Shown here: one piece after another, positions 35,088 to 42,926 of the stretch | Numbering within the stretch: position 1 is the first letter of the stretch | Layout: each line of letters begins with the position of its first letter | NCBI RefSeq assembly: GCF_916618745.1 | Contig: NZ_OU745373.1 | Coordinates: 2,246,501 to 2,310,500, forward strand | Source of the DNA: Cardiobacterium sp. Marseille-Q4385 | Lineage (GTDB): Bacteria; Pseudomonadota; Gammaproteobacteria; Cardiobacteriales; Cardiobacteriaceae | Length of the DNA: 64,000 bases | Reading direction: 5' to 3' | Made by a program: the position numbers and the translations under genes | Notes under the pieces: model-generated | Seen by the model: only the letters and a program-made list of their open reading frames with translations | What the model was told of the DNA's origin: nothing | Databases searched by the model: none

Positions 35088-36842
35088 ATGTCTTCTACCC
35101 GTATGTTGAAACTGGCCGCGCTGGTCGCGGCGATGTCGCTCTCGCTGCATGTTACGGCACTGCAAGGCCCCGCGCCTGCGTCGCAGGCCAGTGAGGCGAT
35201 TTTTTCGGAAAACGCCATCCAGCACCCCGTCTGGGCAAAAAATGGCATGGTCGCTTCGCAAGAGGCGCTGGCTTCCGTCGTTGGCCGCGATATTTTGCAG
35301 CAGGGCGGTAATGCCGTGGATGCTGCCGTCGGCGTCGGTTTTGCGCTGGCCGTCACTTTGCCGCGTGCCGGTAATATCGGCGGTGGCGGTTTCATGCTTA
35401 TTCACGATGCGCAGAAGCAGGAAACGGTTGCCATCGATTATCGCGAAAAGGCGCCGCAGGCGGCATTCCGTGACATGTATCTGGACGAAAAGGGCGAAGC
35501 GGTTGAGGAACGCTCGCGTTATCACGGTCTTGCTGTCGGCGTGCCGGGTACGGTGGACGGGCTGCTGCTCGCGCTGGAAAAGCACGGCACAATGTCGCGC
35601 GAGCAGGTACTGGCCCCGGCCATTCGTCTGGCTGAGGAAGGGTTTGTGGTGACGCCGGGCTTGTCCACCTCGCTCACGGGATTGTCCGAGCGGATGCGCC
35701 GCTGGCCTTCCACCGCCAAGATTTTCTTCCACCCCGACGGCAGCGCCTTGCAGCCCGGTGAGGTGCTGAAACAGCCGGAACTTGCCGCTGCCCTGCGCCG
35801 CATCGCCAAAGACGGACGCGACGGCTTTTATCAGGGGGAGACGGCCGAGAAGATTGTCGCTGCCGTGCAGGGCGCGGGCGGTAGCATGACCGCCGCTGAT
35901 TTGCGCGATTACAAAGCGGTGGAACGCGTGCCGGTACGTGGCACCTATCGCGGCTATGAGGTGGTTTCCATGCCGCCGCCGTCATCGGGCGGGATTCACA
36001 TCATCCAGATTCTGAATATTCTCGAAGGTTATGACCTGCGCGCTTCCGGCGCCAATACCGCACAGACGATCCACCGCCTTGCCGAAGCGATGAAGCCCGC
36101 CTATGCCGACCGCGCGGAGTATCTCGGCGATCCGGATTTCGTCAAGGTGCCGGTCGCCGGGCTGATCAACAAGGACTATGCTGCTACATTGCGTCAGCAG
36201 ATTGACGACAAGAAGGCGCGCCCCGGGGCGGAGATCCGCCACGGCAATCCGCTACCGTACGAAAGCGATCAGACCACGCATTACTCCGTCGTTGATAAAA
36301 ACGGCAATGCAGTTTCCAACACCTACACCCTGAATTTCAGCTACGGCACGGGGCTGGTTGCGGAAGGCACAGGTATCCTGCTCAATAACGAAATGGACGA
36401 TTTCTCCGCCAAACCCGGCGTGCCGAACGGTTACGGCCTGATCGGCGGCGATGCCAATGCGGTGCAGGCGGGCAAGCGGCCGCTGTCGTCGATGAGCCCA
36501 ACCATCGTCTTCAAGGACGGCAAGCCCTTCCTCGTTACCGGCAGCCCGGGCGGTAGCCGCATCATCTCAACCGTGCTGCAAATCATCAGCAACGTCATTG
36601 ATCACGACATGAATATCGCCGAAGCGACTAACGCGCCGCGCATGCATGATCAGTGGACGCCGGATGAAATCCGCGTCGAACATGCGCTGAACGACGATAC
36701 CATCCGTTTGCTGGAAGGCATGGGGCATACCGTGGTGCGCAAGGCAACGATGGGGTCAACGCAATCCATCATGGTGACGCCGGAAGGGTTGTACGGTGCC
36801 TCCGACCCGCGTATTCAGGATGCAGCCACGCTCGGTTATTAA
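35088..36842 (+). CDS. ggt: Gamma-glutamyltranspeptidase (periplasmic)
   Basis: N-terminal-nucleophile hydrolase that cleaves or transfers the gamma-glutamyl group of glutathione in the periplasm. The 584-residue precursor has a signal peptide (residues 1-24, MLKLAALVAAMSLSLHVTA), a large subunit, and the autocleavage site before Thr396 in QTTHYSVVD, which becomes the catalytic N-terminus of the small subunit. The GSPGGSRI oxyanion/substrate loop is near residue 485. Start at the ATG at 35088 with GAGGAA upstream; the open frame begins 14 codons earlier without a signal. It is monocistronic; the 218-base region upstream to divergent lipA holds no other gene. Confidence 0.95.
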   Translation: MSSTRMLKLAALVAAMSLSLHVTALQGPAPASQASEAIFSENAIQHPVWAKNGMVASQEALASVVGRDILQQGGNAVDAAVGVGFALAVTLPRAGNIGGGGFMLIHDAQKQETVAIDYREKAPQAAFRDMYLDEKGEAVEERSRYHGLAVGVPGTVDGLLLALEKHGTMSREQVLAPAIRLAEEGFVVTPGLSTSLTGLSERMRRWPSTAKIFFHPDGSALQPGEVLKQPELAAALRRIAKDGRDGFYQGETAEKIVAAVQGAGGSMTAADLRDYKAVERVPVRGTYRGYEVVSMPPPSSGGIHIIQILNILEGYDLRASGANTAQTIHRLAEAMKPAYADRAEYLGDPDFVKVPVAGLINKDYAATLRQQIDDKKARPGAEIRHGNPLPYESDQTTHYSVVDKNGNAVSNTYTLNFSYGTGLVAEGTGILLNNEMDDFSAKPGVPNGYGLIGGDANAVQAGKRPLSSMSPTIVFKDGKPFLVTGSPGGSRIISTVLQIISNVIDHDMNIAEATNAPRMHDQWTPDEIRVEHALNDDTIRLLEGMGHTVVRKATMGSTQSIMVTPEGLYGASDPRIQDAATLGY

Positions 36843-36993
36843 ATGGAAACGCGGCTGTGACAGTGTGTGAACAACGTTGTGCAAAAGTGTGACATTCACG
36901 CAATACAAGCGCGAACGGATTGCATTTTGCCGGGTGCCCTCCTACCATGCGCCGCGAATTTTCCTTCCCCCTTCAACTCAAGAGGTACACACC

Positions 36994-37491
36994 ATGAAAA
37001 AACTGATGATCCCCGCTATTGTCGCCCTGATGAGCGTCGGCGCTCTCGCTGAAGACGCTGCCAAACCTACCGAAGGCGCTGCTGCTCCGGCCGCTGCCGG
37101 TGGTGATTGCAAAGTCGTGCTGAAGGCCGACGATGCGATGAAATTCGACCTGAAAGAATTCAAGATCAACAAAGCCGCCTGCCCGGAATTCACCGTAGAG
37201 CTTGACCACGTTGGCAAGCTGCCTGCCGCTGCAATGGGCCACAACGTCGTTATCACCAAAACCGCCGATGTGGATGCTGCCGCACAAGCAGGCATTAAAG
37301 CCGGCCCGAGCAAAAACTACGTGGATGAAGAAGGCGGCAAAGTAATCGCTCACACCAAGCTCATTGGCGGTGGCGAAAAAACCGATGTCACCTTCAAGAC
37401 TGACGTGTTTGAAGCCAAAGGCGACTATGACTTCTTCTGCTCTTTCCCGGGGCACTACGCCGTCATGCGCGGTAAAGTCATCGTCGAATAA
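36994..37491 (+). CDS. Azurin (type 1 copper protein)
   Basis: A periplasmic electron carrier of 165 residues: signal peptide MKKLMIPAIVALMSVGALA, a 20-residue Ala/Pro/Thr-rich spacer, then a cupredoxin domain. Copper ligands are the His in MGHNVVI, the Cys in FFCSFPGH, the His of the same motif and the Met in YAVMRGK; the disulfide Cys near the start (GDCKV) and AACPEF are also present. The start at 36994 has AGAGG upstream; the frame opens 39 codons earlier but that part lacks a signal. The spacer resembles lipid-modified or surface azurins of Neisseria, although here there is no lipobox. Monocistronic with a terminator at 37504-37535. Confidence 0.93.
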   Translation: MKKLMIPAIVALMSVGALAEDAAKPTEGAAAPAAAGGDCKVVLKADDAMKFDLKEFKINKAACPEFTVELDHVGKLPAAAMGHNVVITKTADVDAAAQAGIKAGPSKNYVDEEGGKVIAHTKLIGGGEKTDVTFKTDVFEAKGDYDFFCSFPGHYAVMRGKVIVE

Positions 37492-37503
37492 ATCGGCTTG
37501 ATG

Positions 37504-37535
37504 TAAAAAAGCGCCCTGCGGGGCGCTTTTTTATT
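37504..37535. terminator. Terminator between azurin gene and aroK
   Basis: AAAAAAGCGCCC / GGGCGCTTTTTT with a loop of 3-4 bases lies between convergent genes, with A and T runs on both sides, so it can serve both directions. Confidence 0.9.
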
Positions 37536-37555
37536 TAGGGGAGAAGGCGGCAGGT

Positions 37556-38095
37556 TCAGCGTTCGTGGCGCAGACGGCTTTCCACTTCGTGCAGCAACTG
37601 TTTGAAGGAATTGGTGAAGTGGTTGTTGTCGGTATCGATACGGATATCAGCCAAGCCCTCGTAGAGACCAAGGCGTTCGTCGCGCAGTTGCTCAAGTTTG
37701 GCTTGCAGATTGTCCGTGTTTTGCACCAGCGGGCGGTTGCGGTCGCGACCGATGCGTAGAATTTGCCGGTGCACGGACACGTCAATAAAGACCACCAAAA
37801 ATTGTCCGGCGATCAGGCGGCGATTATCGGCATTGATGACGATGCCGCCGCCGCAGGCAACGACGCGTTCACGCGGGTCGGCAAGTTCGGCGGCAAGGGT
37901 GGCGTGTTCGCGTTTGCGGAAGCCCGCTTCGCCTTCTTGCGCGAAAATGGTCGGAATGTCCACACCGGTGCGTGCGCACAAGGCATGGTCGGTATCAACA
38001 AAATCCCAGCGCAGGCGCGCGGCAAGTCGTTTGCCCAGTGAGGTTTTCCCCGCACCCATTGGGCCAATGAGGACGATTTTGCGGCCTGTCGTCAT
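37556..38095 (-). CDS. aroK: Shikimate kinase
   Basis: ATP-dependent phosphorylation of shikimate, fifth step of the common aromatic pathway. A 179-residue P-loop kinase: Walker A GPMGAGKT (residues 11-18), shikimate-binding DTDHAL and the GFRKRE motif, then ACGGG and the lid arginine in RNRPLV. The usual neighbour aroB is absent; instead it follows the amidase gene by 9 bases on the same strand, so it may be the last gene of a tsaE-amidase-aroK unit. Confidence 0.95.
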   Translation of the reverse strand: MTTGRKIVLIGPMGAGKTSLGKRLAARLRWDFVDTDHALCARTGVDIPTIFAQEGEAGFRKREHATLAAELADPRERVVACGGGIVINADNRRLIAGQFLVVFIDVSVHRQILRIGRDRNRPLVQNTDNLQAKLEQLRDERLGLYEGLADIRIDTDNNHFTNSFKQLLHEVESRLRHER

Positions 38096-38104
38096 GTAAT
38101 TTCC

Positions 38105-39751
38105 TTATTTTCCCAGCAGCATGTGCTGCGGCAGGTGTTCTTTGTAGTAACTGACCACGCCGTTTGCAATGCCTTGTGCCAGTTGTTCCTGATAGGTGGG
38201 CGAGGCGAGTTTGCGCGCTTCGTCGGGATTGGAGATGAAGGCGGTTTCGACCAGCATCGAAGGGATATCCGGCGAGCGCAACACCACGAAGTTGGCACGC
38301 TGCACTTGCCCTTTGTGGACTTTACCGATGCGGCCCAGTTCATTCAGGGTTTTTTGCGCAAGGATGTAGCTGGATTCGATGGTCGCTTCTTGCTGCATAC
38401 CGAGCAGTGCCTGCTGGATGTCGTCATCGTATTTGCTGACGTCCACACCCCAGCGCAGGTCCACCGAATTTTCAGTGCGTTCGAGGTATTTGCCGATGGC
38501 GGTGGTCGCGCCCTTGGTGGAGAGGATGTACACCGATGAACCGCTGGGTGCGCTGTTTTCCACGGCATCGGCGTGGATGGAGATGAAGAGGTCTGCGCCA
38601 CGGCGACGGGCGCTGCCGGGGCGTTCGGGCAACGGGATGTAGGTATCGTCGCTGCGGGTGAGGAAGGCGCTGAAGCCTTTTTTGCTGTTGATGTGTTGTT
38701 TCAGGCGGTGTGCGATTTGCAGGACGACGTCTTTTTCGCGCAGGCCGCTGCCGGGGTTGACCGCGCCGGTATCTTTGCCGCCGTGGCCAGGGTCAATGGC
38801 GACGACAATGGTTTTCTTCGAGATGGAAGCGGGTGCAATGATGTTGCTCTGTTTTTCGACTTTTCCGGTCGCCGAGATTTTGCGCTCAACGGTAACGGTA
38901 GCGGGGCGACTTTCTGGCGGACGCGGTGGCGGGGCCTGGGTGACGATTTTGCTGCTGGCTATGCGGTCTTGCGGGAAAGTGGGCAGCGGAGCGTTTTGCA
39001 GGAAGGGTGGTGGTGCGCTGTTACGTGGCGGTGCATCGATAGCGACGGGTACACCCGTGCTACGCGGCGGTGCGTTGATGGCGACGGGAACACCGTTGCT
39101 GCGTGGTGGCGCATCGATAGCAACAGGGACACCGCTGCTGCGCGGTGGTGGGGGAGGCTGAATGGCAACTTGTCCGCCGCCGGAAGAAGGAGGGACGTTG
39201 CCGATAGACATACTATTGTTAATGCTGATGCCGTTGTCGTGCATATTCTCCAGTGCTGCACCGGCAAAGACGACGTAGGGCGGCTGCGCTTCGCTTTCGA
39301 GCGATTCCAAGGTCAGCGCCGGGGCTGCGAGGTTATCGTAGATATCAATCACGATGCGGTTACCGCGACTGCCTTCCGGCGGCATAGTGTAAATATTGGC
39401 CTTGGCTGTGTAGCGCAGATCAATAACGACGCGCAGGGTGGTCTCGTTGCTGAAGCCTGTGCGGATGCTGTTTACCGCACCGGCGCCGATGGTAATACCC
39501 GCCCGCCCACTGCGGCTGGCATCAGGAATGTCAAGGACGATACGCGGCGGCCCGGCGAGGCTGAATTGCTGAAAGATTGTTGGGCGGTCAAGATCAAGAA
39601 CGAGCTGGATTTTATCTGGTAGGCGGTTATAGCGTACGTCTTGTAAAACAACCGCCCAAGCGGACGATGGATAACAAAAAAAACTGCATCCCAGCAGAAT
39701 AAGCAACAAATTGCGCCATAATCGAATAAACAAGAGTCCTTTTCGCAGCAC
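38105..39751 (-). CDS. N-acetylmuramoyl-L-alanine amidase with AMIN domain (AmiC/AmiB-like)
   Basis: Periplasmic cell-wall amidase that splits septal peptidoglycan. The 548-residue product has a basic, hydrophobic N-terminus acting as signal (about 1-33), an AMIN peptidoglycan-binding domain (35-150), and a Pro-rich linker holding three near-identical 13-residue units (APPRSxGVPVAIx, about residues 205-245). A zinc amidase_3 domain follows from about 312 (DPGHGGKDTGAVNPGSG, later HADA and ETAFISNP). The nominal start at 39751 is GTG and there is no better ATG. No LysM domain is seen, unlike AmiB of enterobacteria. The tsaE-amidase order is common in gammaproteobacteria. Confidence 0.92.
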   Translation of the reverse strand: MLRKGLLFIRLWRNLLLILLGCSFFCYPSSAWAVVLQDVRYNRLPDKIQLVLDLDRPTIFQQFSLAGPPRIVLDIPDASRSGRAGITIGAGAVNSIRTGFSNETTLRVVIDLRYTAKANIYTMPPEGSRGNRIVIDIYDNLAAPALTLESLESEAQPPYVVFAGAALENMHDNGISINNSMSIGNVPPSSGGGQVAIQPPPPPRSSGVPVAIDAPPRSNGVPVAINAPPRSTGVPVAIDAPPRNSAPPPFLQNAPLPTFPQDRIASSKIVTQAPPPRPPESRPATVTVERKISATGKVEKQSNIIAPASISKKTIVVAIDPGHGGKDTGAVNPGSGLREKDVVLQIAHRLKQHINSKKGFSAFLTRSDDTYIPLPERPGSARRRGADLFISIHADAVENSAPSGSSVYILSTKGATTAIGKYLERTENSVDLRWGVDVSKYDDDIQQALLGMQQEATIESSYILAQKTLNELGRIGKVHKGQVQRANFVVLRSPDIPSMLVETAFISNPDEARKLASPTYQEQLAQGIANGVVSYYKEHLPQHMLLGK

Positions 39752-39806
39752 GGGATTTTCCGTTGAATGTGGTCAAGGCGCTATTATGCCCCATCTGTTT
39801 CTGAAA

Positions 39807-40244
39807 TCAGTAGCGGCTTTTGCCGCAGGAAACATCTGTAACCGACAATGTACGGCAGCCGTTTTGGTAGGAGAACTGACAGATTACGTCAGCCTTTGGC
39901 AGCAGATCACCGCCATTTTGCGCCCATTCGATAAATATATAGGTCGCTCGCGTTTCCCAGTCACGCACATCAAGGTACAAAAGCTCGTCCGCTGTTGCCA
40001 AGCGGTATAAATCTGCATGAATAATAGTGTGTTGCCCTATATAATATTCGTGCATAAGGGCGTAAGTCGGGCTCTGTACGGCACCCGGATAACCCGCCTG
40101 TCGCAACCAGCTGCGAACAAAAGCCGTCTTCCCCGCCCCCAGCGGGCCTTCCAGATAATAGACTTTGTTTTTAGTATGTTGCCTGATTTCTGCAACAGCC
40201 GCATCCAGTAATTCTAGTGTGGCGATGTCAAAATTTTGTTGCAT
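39807..40244 (-). CDS. tsaE: tRNA threonylcarbamoyladenosine biosynthesis ATPase
   Basis: A 145-residue P-loop ATPase that drives the TsaB-TsaD-TsaE complex making t6A37 in ANN-decoding tRNAs. Walker A EGPLGAGKT lies at residues 32-40; SPTYALMHEY and the HADLYRL motif follow, then IEWA (Walker B-like). It starts at the ATG at 40244. The amidase gene follows in the same direction; tsaD, its partner, is 2.7 kb away on the opposite strand. Confidence 0.94.
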   Translation of the reverse strand: MQQNFDIATLELLDAAVAEIRQHTKNKVYYLEGPLGAGKTAFVRSWLRQAGYPGAVQSPTYALMHEYYIGQHTIIHADLYRLATADELLYLDVRDWETRATYIFIEWAQNGGDLLPKADVICQFSYQNGCRTLSVTDVSCGKSRY

Positions 40245-40443
40245 TGACTTTCAAGAGGTTCAAAACTAGGGCAGCATTACAGCAGTATTGCCCCTATCAG
40301 GTAAAGGGATGGGGGCTTTGGGACCCCATTTTTGCATCAATTCATTGTTATCAAATGTTTTTTTGGAATAGGTATGATTGAAGCATAGTGGCAGGTGCCT
40401 TAGGCGTTATGCAAAATAGTTATATCACTTGGAGTAAATCACA
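40245..40443. promoter_or_regulatory. Divergent region between tsaE and the GTPase/roadblock module
   Basis: About 199 bases, AT-rich near 40325-40440. TATGAT at 40373-40378 is a candidate -10 for the plus-strand module without a well-spaced -35. GGGGTCCC-type and GGGGGC/GCCCC segments can pair around 40290-40330. The first module gene has TTGGAG nine bases before its ATG. Confidence 0.4.
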
Positions 40444-40800
40444 ATGGCTAAAATTGATCTTGGCAGTCTGCAAGATATTGACGGTTTCAAAGCAGCAGCA
40501 CTGGTAGATTCCGACAGCGGCCTCGCGCTTGCTACTGAAGGTTCAGGTATTGACCTTGAGCTGGCAGCCGCTGGTAACACTGAAGTCCTCAATGCCAAAC
40601 GTCGTGTATCCAAATCTTTGGGTCTGAACGACGGTATTGAAGATATCCTCATCACCCTCACCAAAAGCTATCACCTGATTCGTCCGCTGGAGCGCAACGA
40701 AAAACTGTTCCTCTACCTCGTTTTGGATCGTGCCCGTTCCAATTTGGCTATGGCTCGTCACGAGCTGCGCGGCTTCGAAAAAGAACTCGATTTTTCCTGA
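40444..40800 (+). CDS. Roadblock/LC7-like small protein
   Basis: A 118-residue soluble protein with a roadblock-like alpha-beta sandwich: DGFKAAALVDSDSGLALATEG at the start, a helix around 45-60, and strands ILITLTKSYHLIRPL and KLFLYLVLDRARSNLAMARHEL. Such proteins bind or regulate Ras-like GTPases; a GTPase and another roadblock protein are encoded downstream. It starts at the ATG at 40444. A hairpin follows at 40819-40853, so this gene may be transcribed more than the rest of the module. Specific role unknown. Confidence 0.75.
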   Translation: MAKIDLGSLQDIDGFKAAALVDSDSGLALATEGSGIDLELAAAGNTEVLNAKRRVSKSLGLNDGIEDILITLTKSYHLIRPLERNEKLFLYLVLDRARSNLAMARHELRGFEKELDFS

Positions 40801-40818
40801 TCGGGGGAATATTATCGC

Positions 40819-40853
40819 ACGCTCCCTACCGCCAAATAGGGAGCGTTATTTTT
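40819..40853 (+). terminator. Hairpin inside the GTPase/roadblock module
   Basis: ACGCTCCCTA / TAGGGAGCGT with an 8-base loop followed by TATTTTTA. It lies between the first and second module genes, as a terminator or partial attenuator. Confidence 0.75.
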
Positions 40854-40868
40854 ATGTAACTCAGTGAC

Positions 40869-41879
40869 ATGGAAACTCTCGTCATGCCGGATAACCATAA
40901 TATCTGCCTGCTCGGGTTCTCTCCTGAATCGGAAACCCGTATTAAGAAACTTATCAACAGCGCGCCGCAAGGCTCATCCATTGTGTGGGTCGCTGCCAAC
41001 CACAAGGGGCTGAACGGCGTGGTCATTAACGCCAGTTTCCTGCCCACCCCCCAGATTCAGAAATATATTTCTCTGGTGCGTTGTCCCATTGTTTGTGCCT
41101 ATAACAACGATGACGGTGCCGCTCAGGCCAAACAGCACCGTTTCCCTGCCCTGGATTTGCGTGATACCGACAATGGCAACGCCGTTTCGTGGCTGGATCA
41201 ACTCTTTGGTGGCCACGGCTTACCTGCGGCGACGACTACGACTGCAGCGTCTGCACCGACCCATCACAGCACTACGGATGCTGCACCAAGCAGTAATACA
41301 CGCGAACTGCTCAATCATATCCGTCGCCGCGATCACATGGTTATCCGCGCTACGCACGAGCGCAATATTACCTGGATCAAGCCGCGTGAAGGGTTGGTGT
41401 ACATCAACTACCCGCGCGAAGCCGTACCCGGTTTTGATTCCTGGACCTGGGTTGCGACCGACAGTAACGACATTCCCGATAATGCACGCAAACTGCAATT
41501 CGATTTGTGGCTCTTCGAAAGCCTGTGGCAATCGAATATGGATGGTCGCCAGGATATTGACGATCAAGCCTATTACCGCCTGATCCGTTTCCCGCAACCG
41601 CTTGGCAGACACGGACGGACCGAAGCCTTGCGCCTCGCCACCTGTGCACAGACCCATCCGGTCAACATCGAAACCCTCTTCGAAAAAACCTCCTATTCCT
41701 ACGACCGTATTCGCCGCTTCCTCTTCGCTACCCTGATGGCGGGACAAGTGCAGAAGCTCGAACAGGGCAGCTTCGTTGCTGAAGAACAAGTCAAACGTGC
41801 ATACAGCCCGCAAGAAAAAGAAAAAGTGGAACAAAAGCGCAGCCTGCTGCAACGCCTGCGTGAAAAGCTCGGCCTTTAA
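40869..41879 (+). CDS. Uncharacterised protein of the GTPase/roadblock module
   Basis: A 336-residue soluble protein, not recognised beyond its context. The N-terminal 115 residues look like an alpha-beta domain (ICLLGFSPESETRIKKLINS; IVWVAANHKGLNGVVINASF; CPIVCAYNN). A Thr/Ala/Ser linker (118-140) follows, then a middle domain with many aromatic residues, and a C-terminal helical segment with a winged-helix look (TLFEKTSYSYDRIRRFLFATLMAG) and a charged coiled tail. Start at 40869 or at the ATG 15 bases later. It is followed after 24 bases by the GTPase gene. By position it could be an effector or scaffold for the GTPase. Confidence 0.7.
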   Translation: METLVMPDNHNICLLGFSPESETRIKKLINSAPQGSSIVWVAANHKGLNGVVINASFLPTPQIQKYISLVRCPIVCAYNNDDGAAQAKQHRFPALDLRDTDNGNAVSWLDQLFGGHGLPAATTTTAASAPTHHSTTDAAPSSNTRELLNHIRRRDHMVIRATHERNITWIKPREGLVYINYPREAVPGFDSWTWVATDSNDIPDNARKLQFDLWLFESLWQSNMDGRQDIDDQAYYRLIRFPQPLGRHGRTEALRLATCAQTHPVNIETLFEKTSYSYDRIRRFLFATLMAGQVQKLEQGSFVAEEQVKRAYSPQEKEKVEQKRSLLQRLREKLGL

Positions 41880-41903
41880 CATTTATCGGATAACCAACAC
41901 ATC

Positions 41904-42437
41904 ATGCAAGAATTCAAAATTATCTTTGCAGGCAGTATGGGTGCCGGCAAAACCACAGCAATCAAGGCGCTTTCAGATAAAGAAGTTGTTTCAACCGATG
42001 TCGTCAATAGCGATAAAAAAGCTCATAACAAACTGCTGACCACAGTTGGCATTGACTACGGGCAAATCATTCTGCCGCCGGACACCAAAGTCGGCCTCTA
42101 TGGCACACCTGGGCAAGAACGCTTCGAACTGGTCTGGCGTGTCGTTACCGAAGGGGCACTAGGCGCCATCGTCTTGGTGGACAGCTCCATGCCGAAAGCA
42201 GTGAAAGAACTGCCGTATTACGTGGACTATTTCCACAAACACAAAATGAACAGTATCGTCGTTGGCATCACCCATTGCGACGTCGAACACAACTATCTGA
42301 CCCTCGCCGAAAGCTTCAAAATCCTCGAAGCGCGCGATTTCAAATTTCCGATATTCGAAGTGGATGCCCGGAAACGGGATGATGTATTATTGCTGGTCGA
42401 AACCCTGATAGCTTCCATCGAAGCAGAGATCAACTAA
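41904..42437 (+). CDS. Ras-like small GTPase (MglA-related)
   Basis: A 177-residue single-domain GTPase. G1 GSMGAGKT is at residues 10-17, a switch I region with a conserved Thr (TTVGIDYG) near 46, G3 YGTPGQERFE (with Thr-Pro in place of the usual Asp-x-x-Gly), and a G4-like THCDVEH. It belongs to the prokaryotic Ras-like family that includes MglA, which controls polarity and type IV pilus motility in myxobacteria. It is flanked by roadblock proteins, which act as GTPase-activating partners (MglB). Acts in the cytoplasm; effector unknown. Confidence 0.86.
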   Translation: MQEFKIIFAGSMGAGKTTAIKALSDKEVVSTDVVNSDKKAHNKLLTTVGIDYGQIILPPDTKVGLYGTPGQERFELVWRVVTEGALGAIVLVDSSMPKAVKELPYYVDYFHKHKMNSIVVGITHCDVEHNYLTLAESFKILEARDFKFPIFEVDARKRDDVLLLVETLIASIEAEIN

Positions 42438-42446
42438 GGAACGCCC

Positions 42447-42863
42447 ATGGCAACATTAGAAGACTACCGCGAAAGCACCTTTGTCAGTTACTGCATCCGC
42501 GCACTGGAAACCTTTGCCGCAGACACGCCGGGCGTTAAAAATGTCCTGCTTGCCACGCCGGACGGCTTCGAAATTGCTGCCCACACCGATGACAACAAAC
42601 ACAGTGCCGACAACCTTGCTGCCGTAGGTAGCTCGCTCTTTGCCCTCGGCTCCTCGCTCATCTCCGAATTTGACCTCGGCAACAGCAAGTCCATCACCAT
42701 TGACAGCGAAAAAGGCAAAGTCTATATCAGCGCCGTCAGCGTTGACGACAAAGCACTCATCATCCTCATCCAGTCCACCCAAAGCGCCATGCTGGCACAC
42801 ATCCTGCATGGTGCGAACAAACTGGCCGATCAGATTGCCAAACGCCTGATGCTCCTCTCCTGA
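42447..42863 (+). CDS. Roadblock/LC7 domain protein (MglB-like)
   Basis: A 138-residue protein with a clear roadblock fold: ALETFAADTPGVKNVLLATPDGFEIAAH, a helix LAAVGSSLFALGSSLISEF, then strands KSITIDSEKGKVYISAVSVDD and ALIILIQ, and a final helix. Proteins of this type form homodimers that stimulate or localise MglA-like GTPases; the GTPase gene is 9 bases upstream. The start has AAGGAA upstream. A terminator at 42882-42917 ends the module. Confidence 0.85.
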   Translation: MATLEDYRESTFVSYCIRALETFAADTPGVKNVLLATPDGFEIAAHTDDNKHSADNLAAVGSSLFALGSSLISEFDLGNSKSITIDSEKGKVYISAVSVDDKALIILIQSTQSAMLAHILHGANKLADQIAKRLMLLS

Positions 42864-42881
42864 CCATTCTCACGAACACCA

Positions 42882-42917
42882 CGGCAGCCCCGTCCCAGTG
42901 CGGGGCTGCCGCTTTTT
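42882..42917 (+). terminator. Terminator after the GTPase/roadblock module
   Basis: CGGCAGCCCCG / CGGGGCTGCCG with an 8-base loop followed by CTTTTT. It lies 10 bases before the tsaD start, separating the two units. Confidence 0.85.
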
Positions 42918-42926
42918 ACACCGACC

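Noticed and set aside
36843..36993. CRP- or FNR-like site upstream of the azurin gene (TGTGAC..TCACG)
   Set aside because: The spacing between half-sites does not fit CRP or FNR, so it was not listed as an operator.
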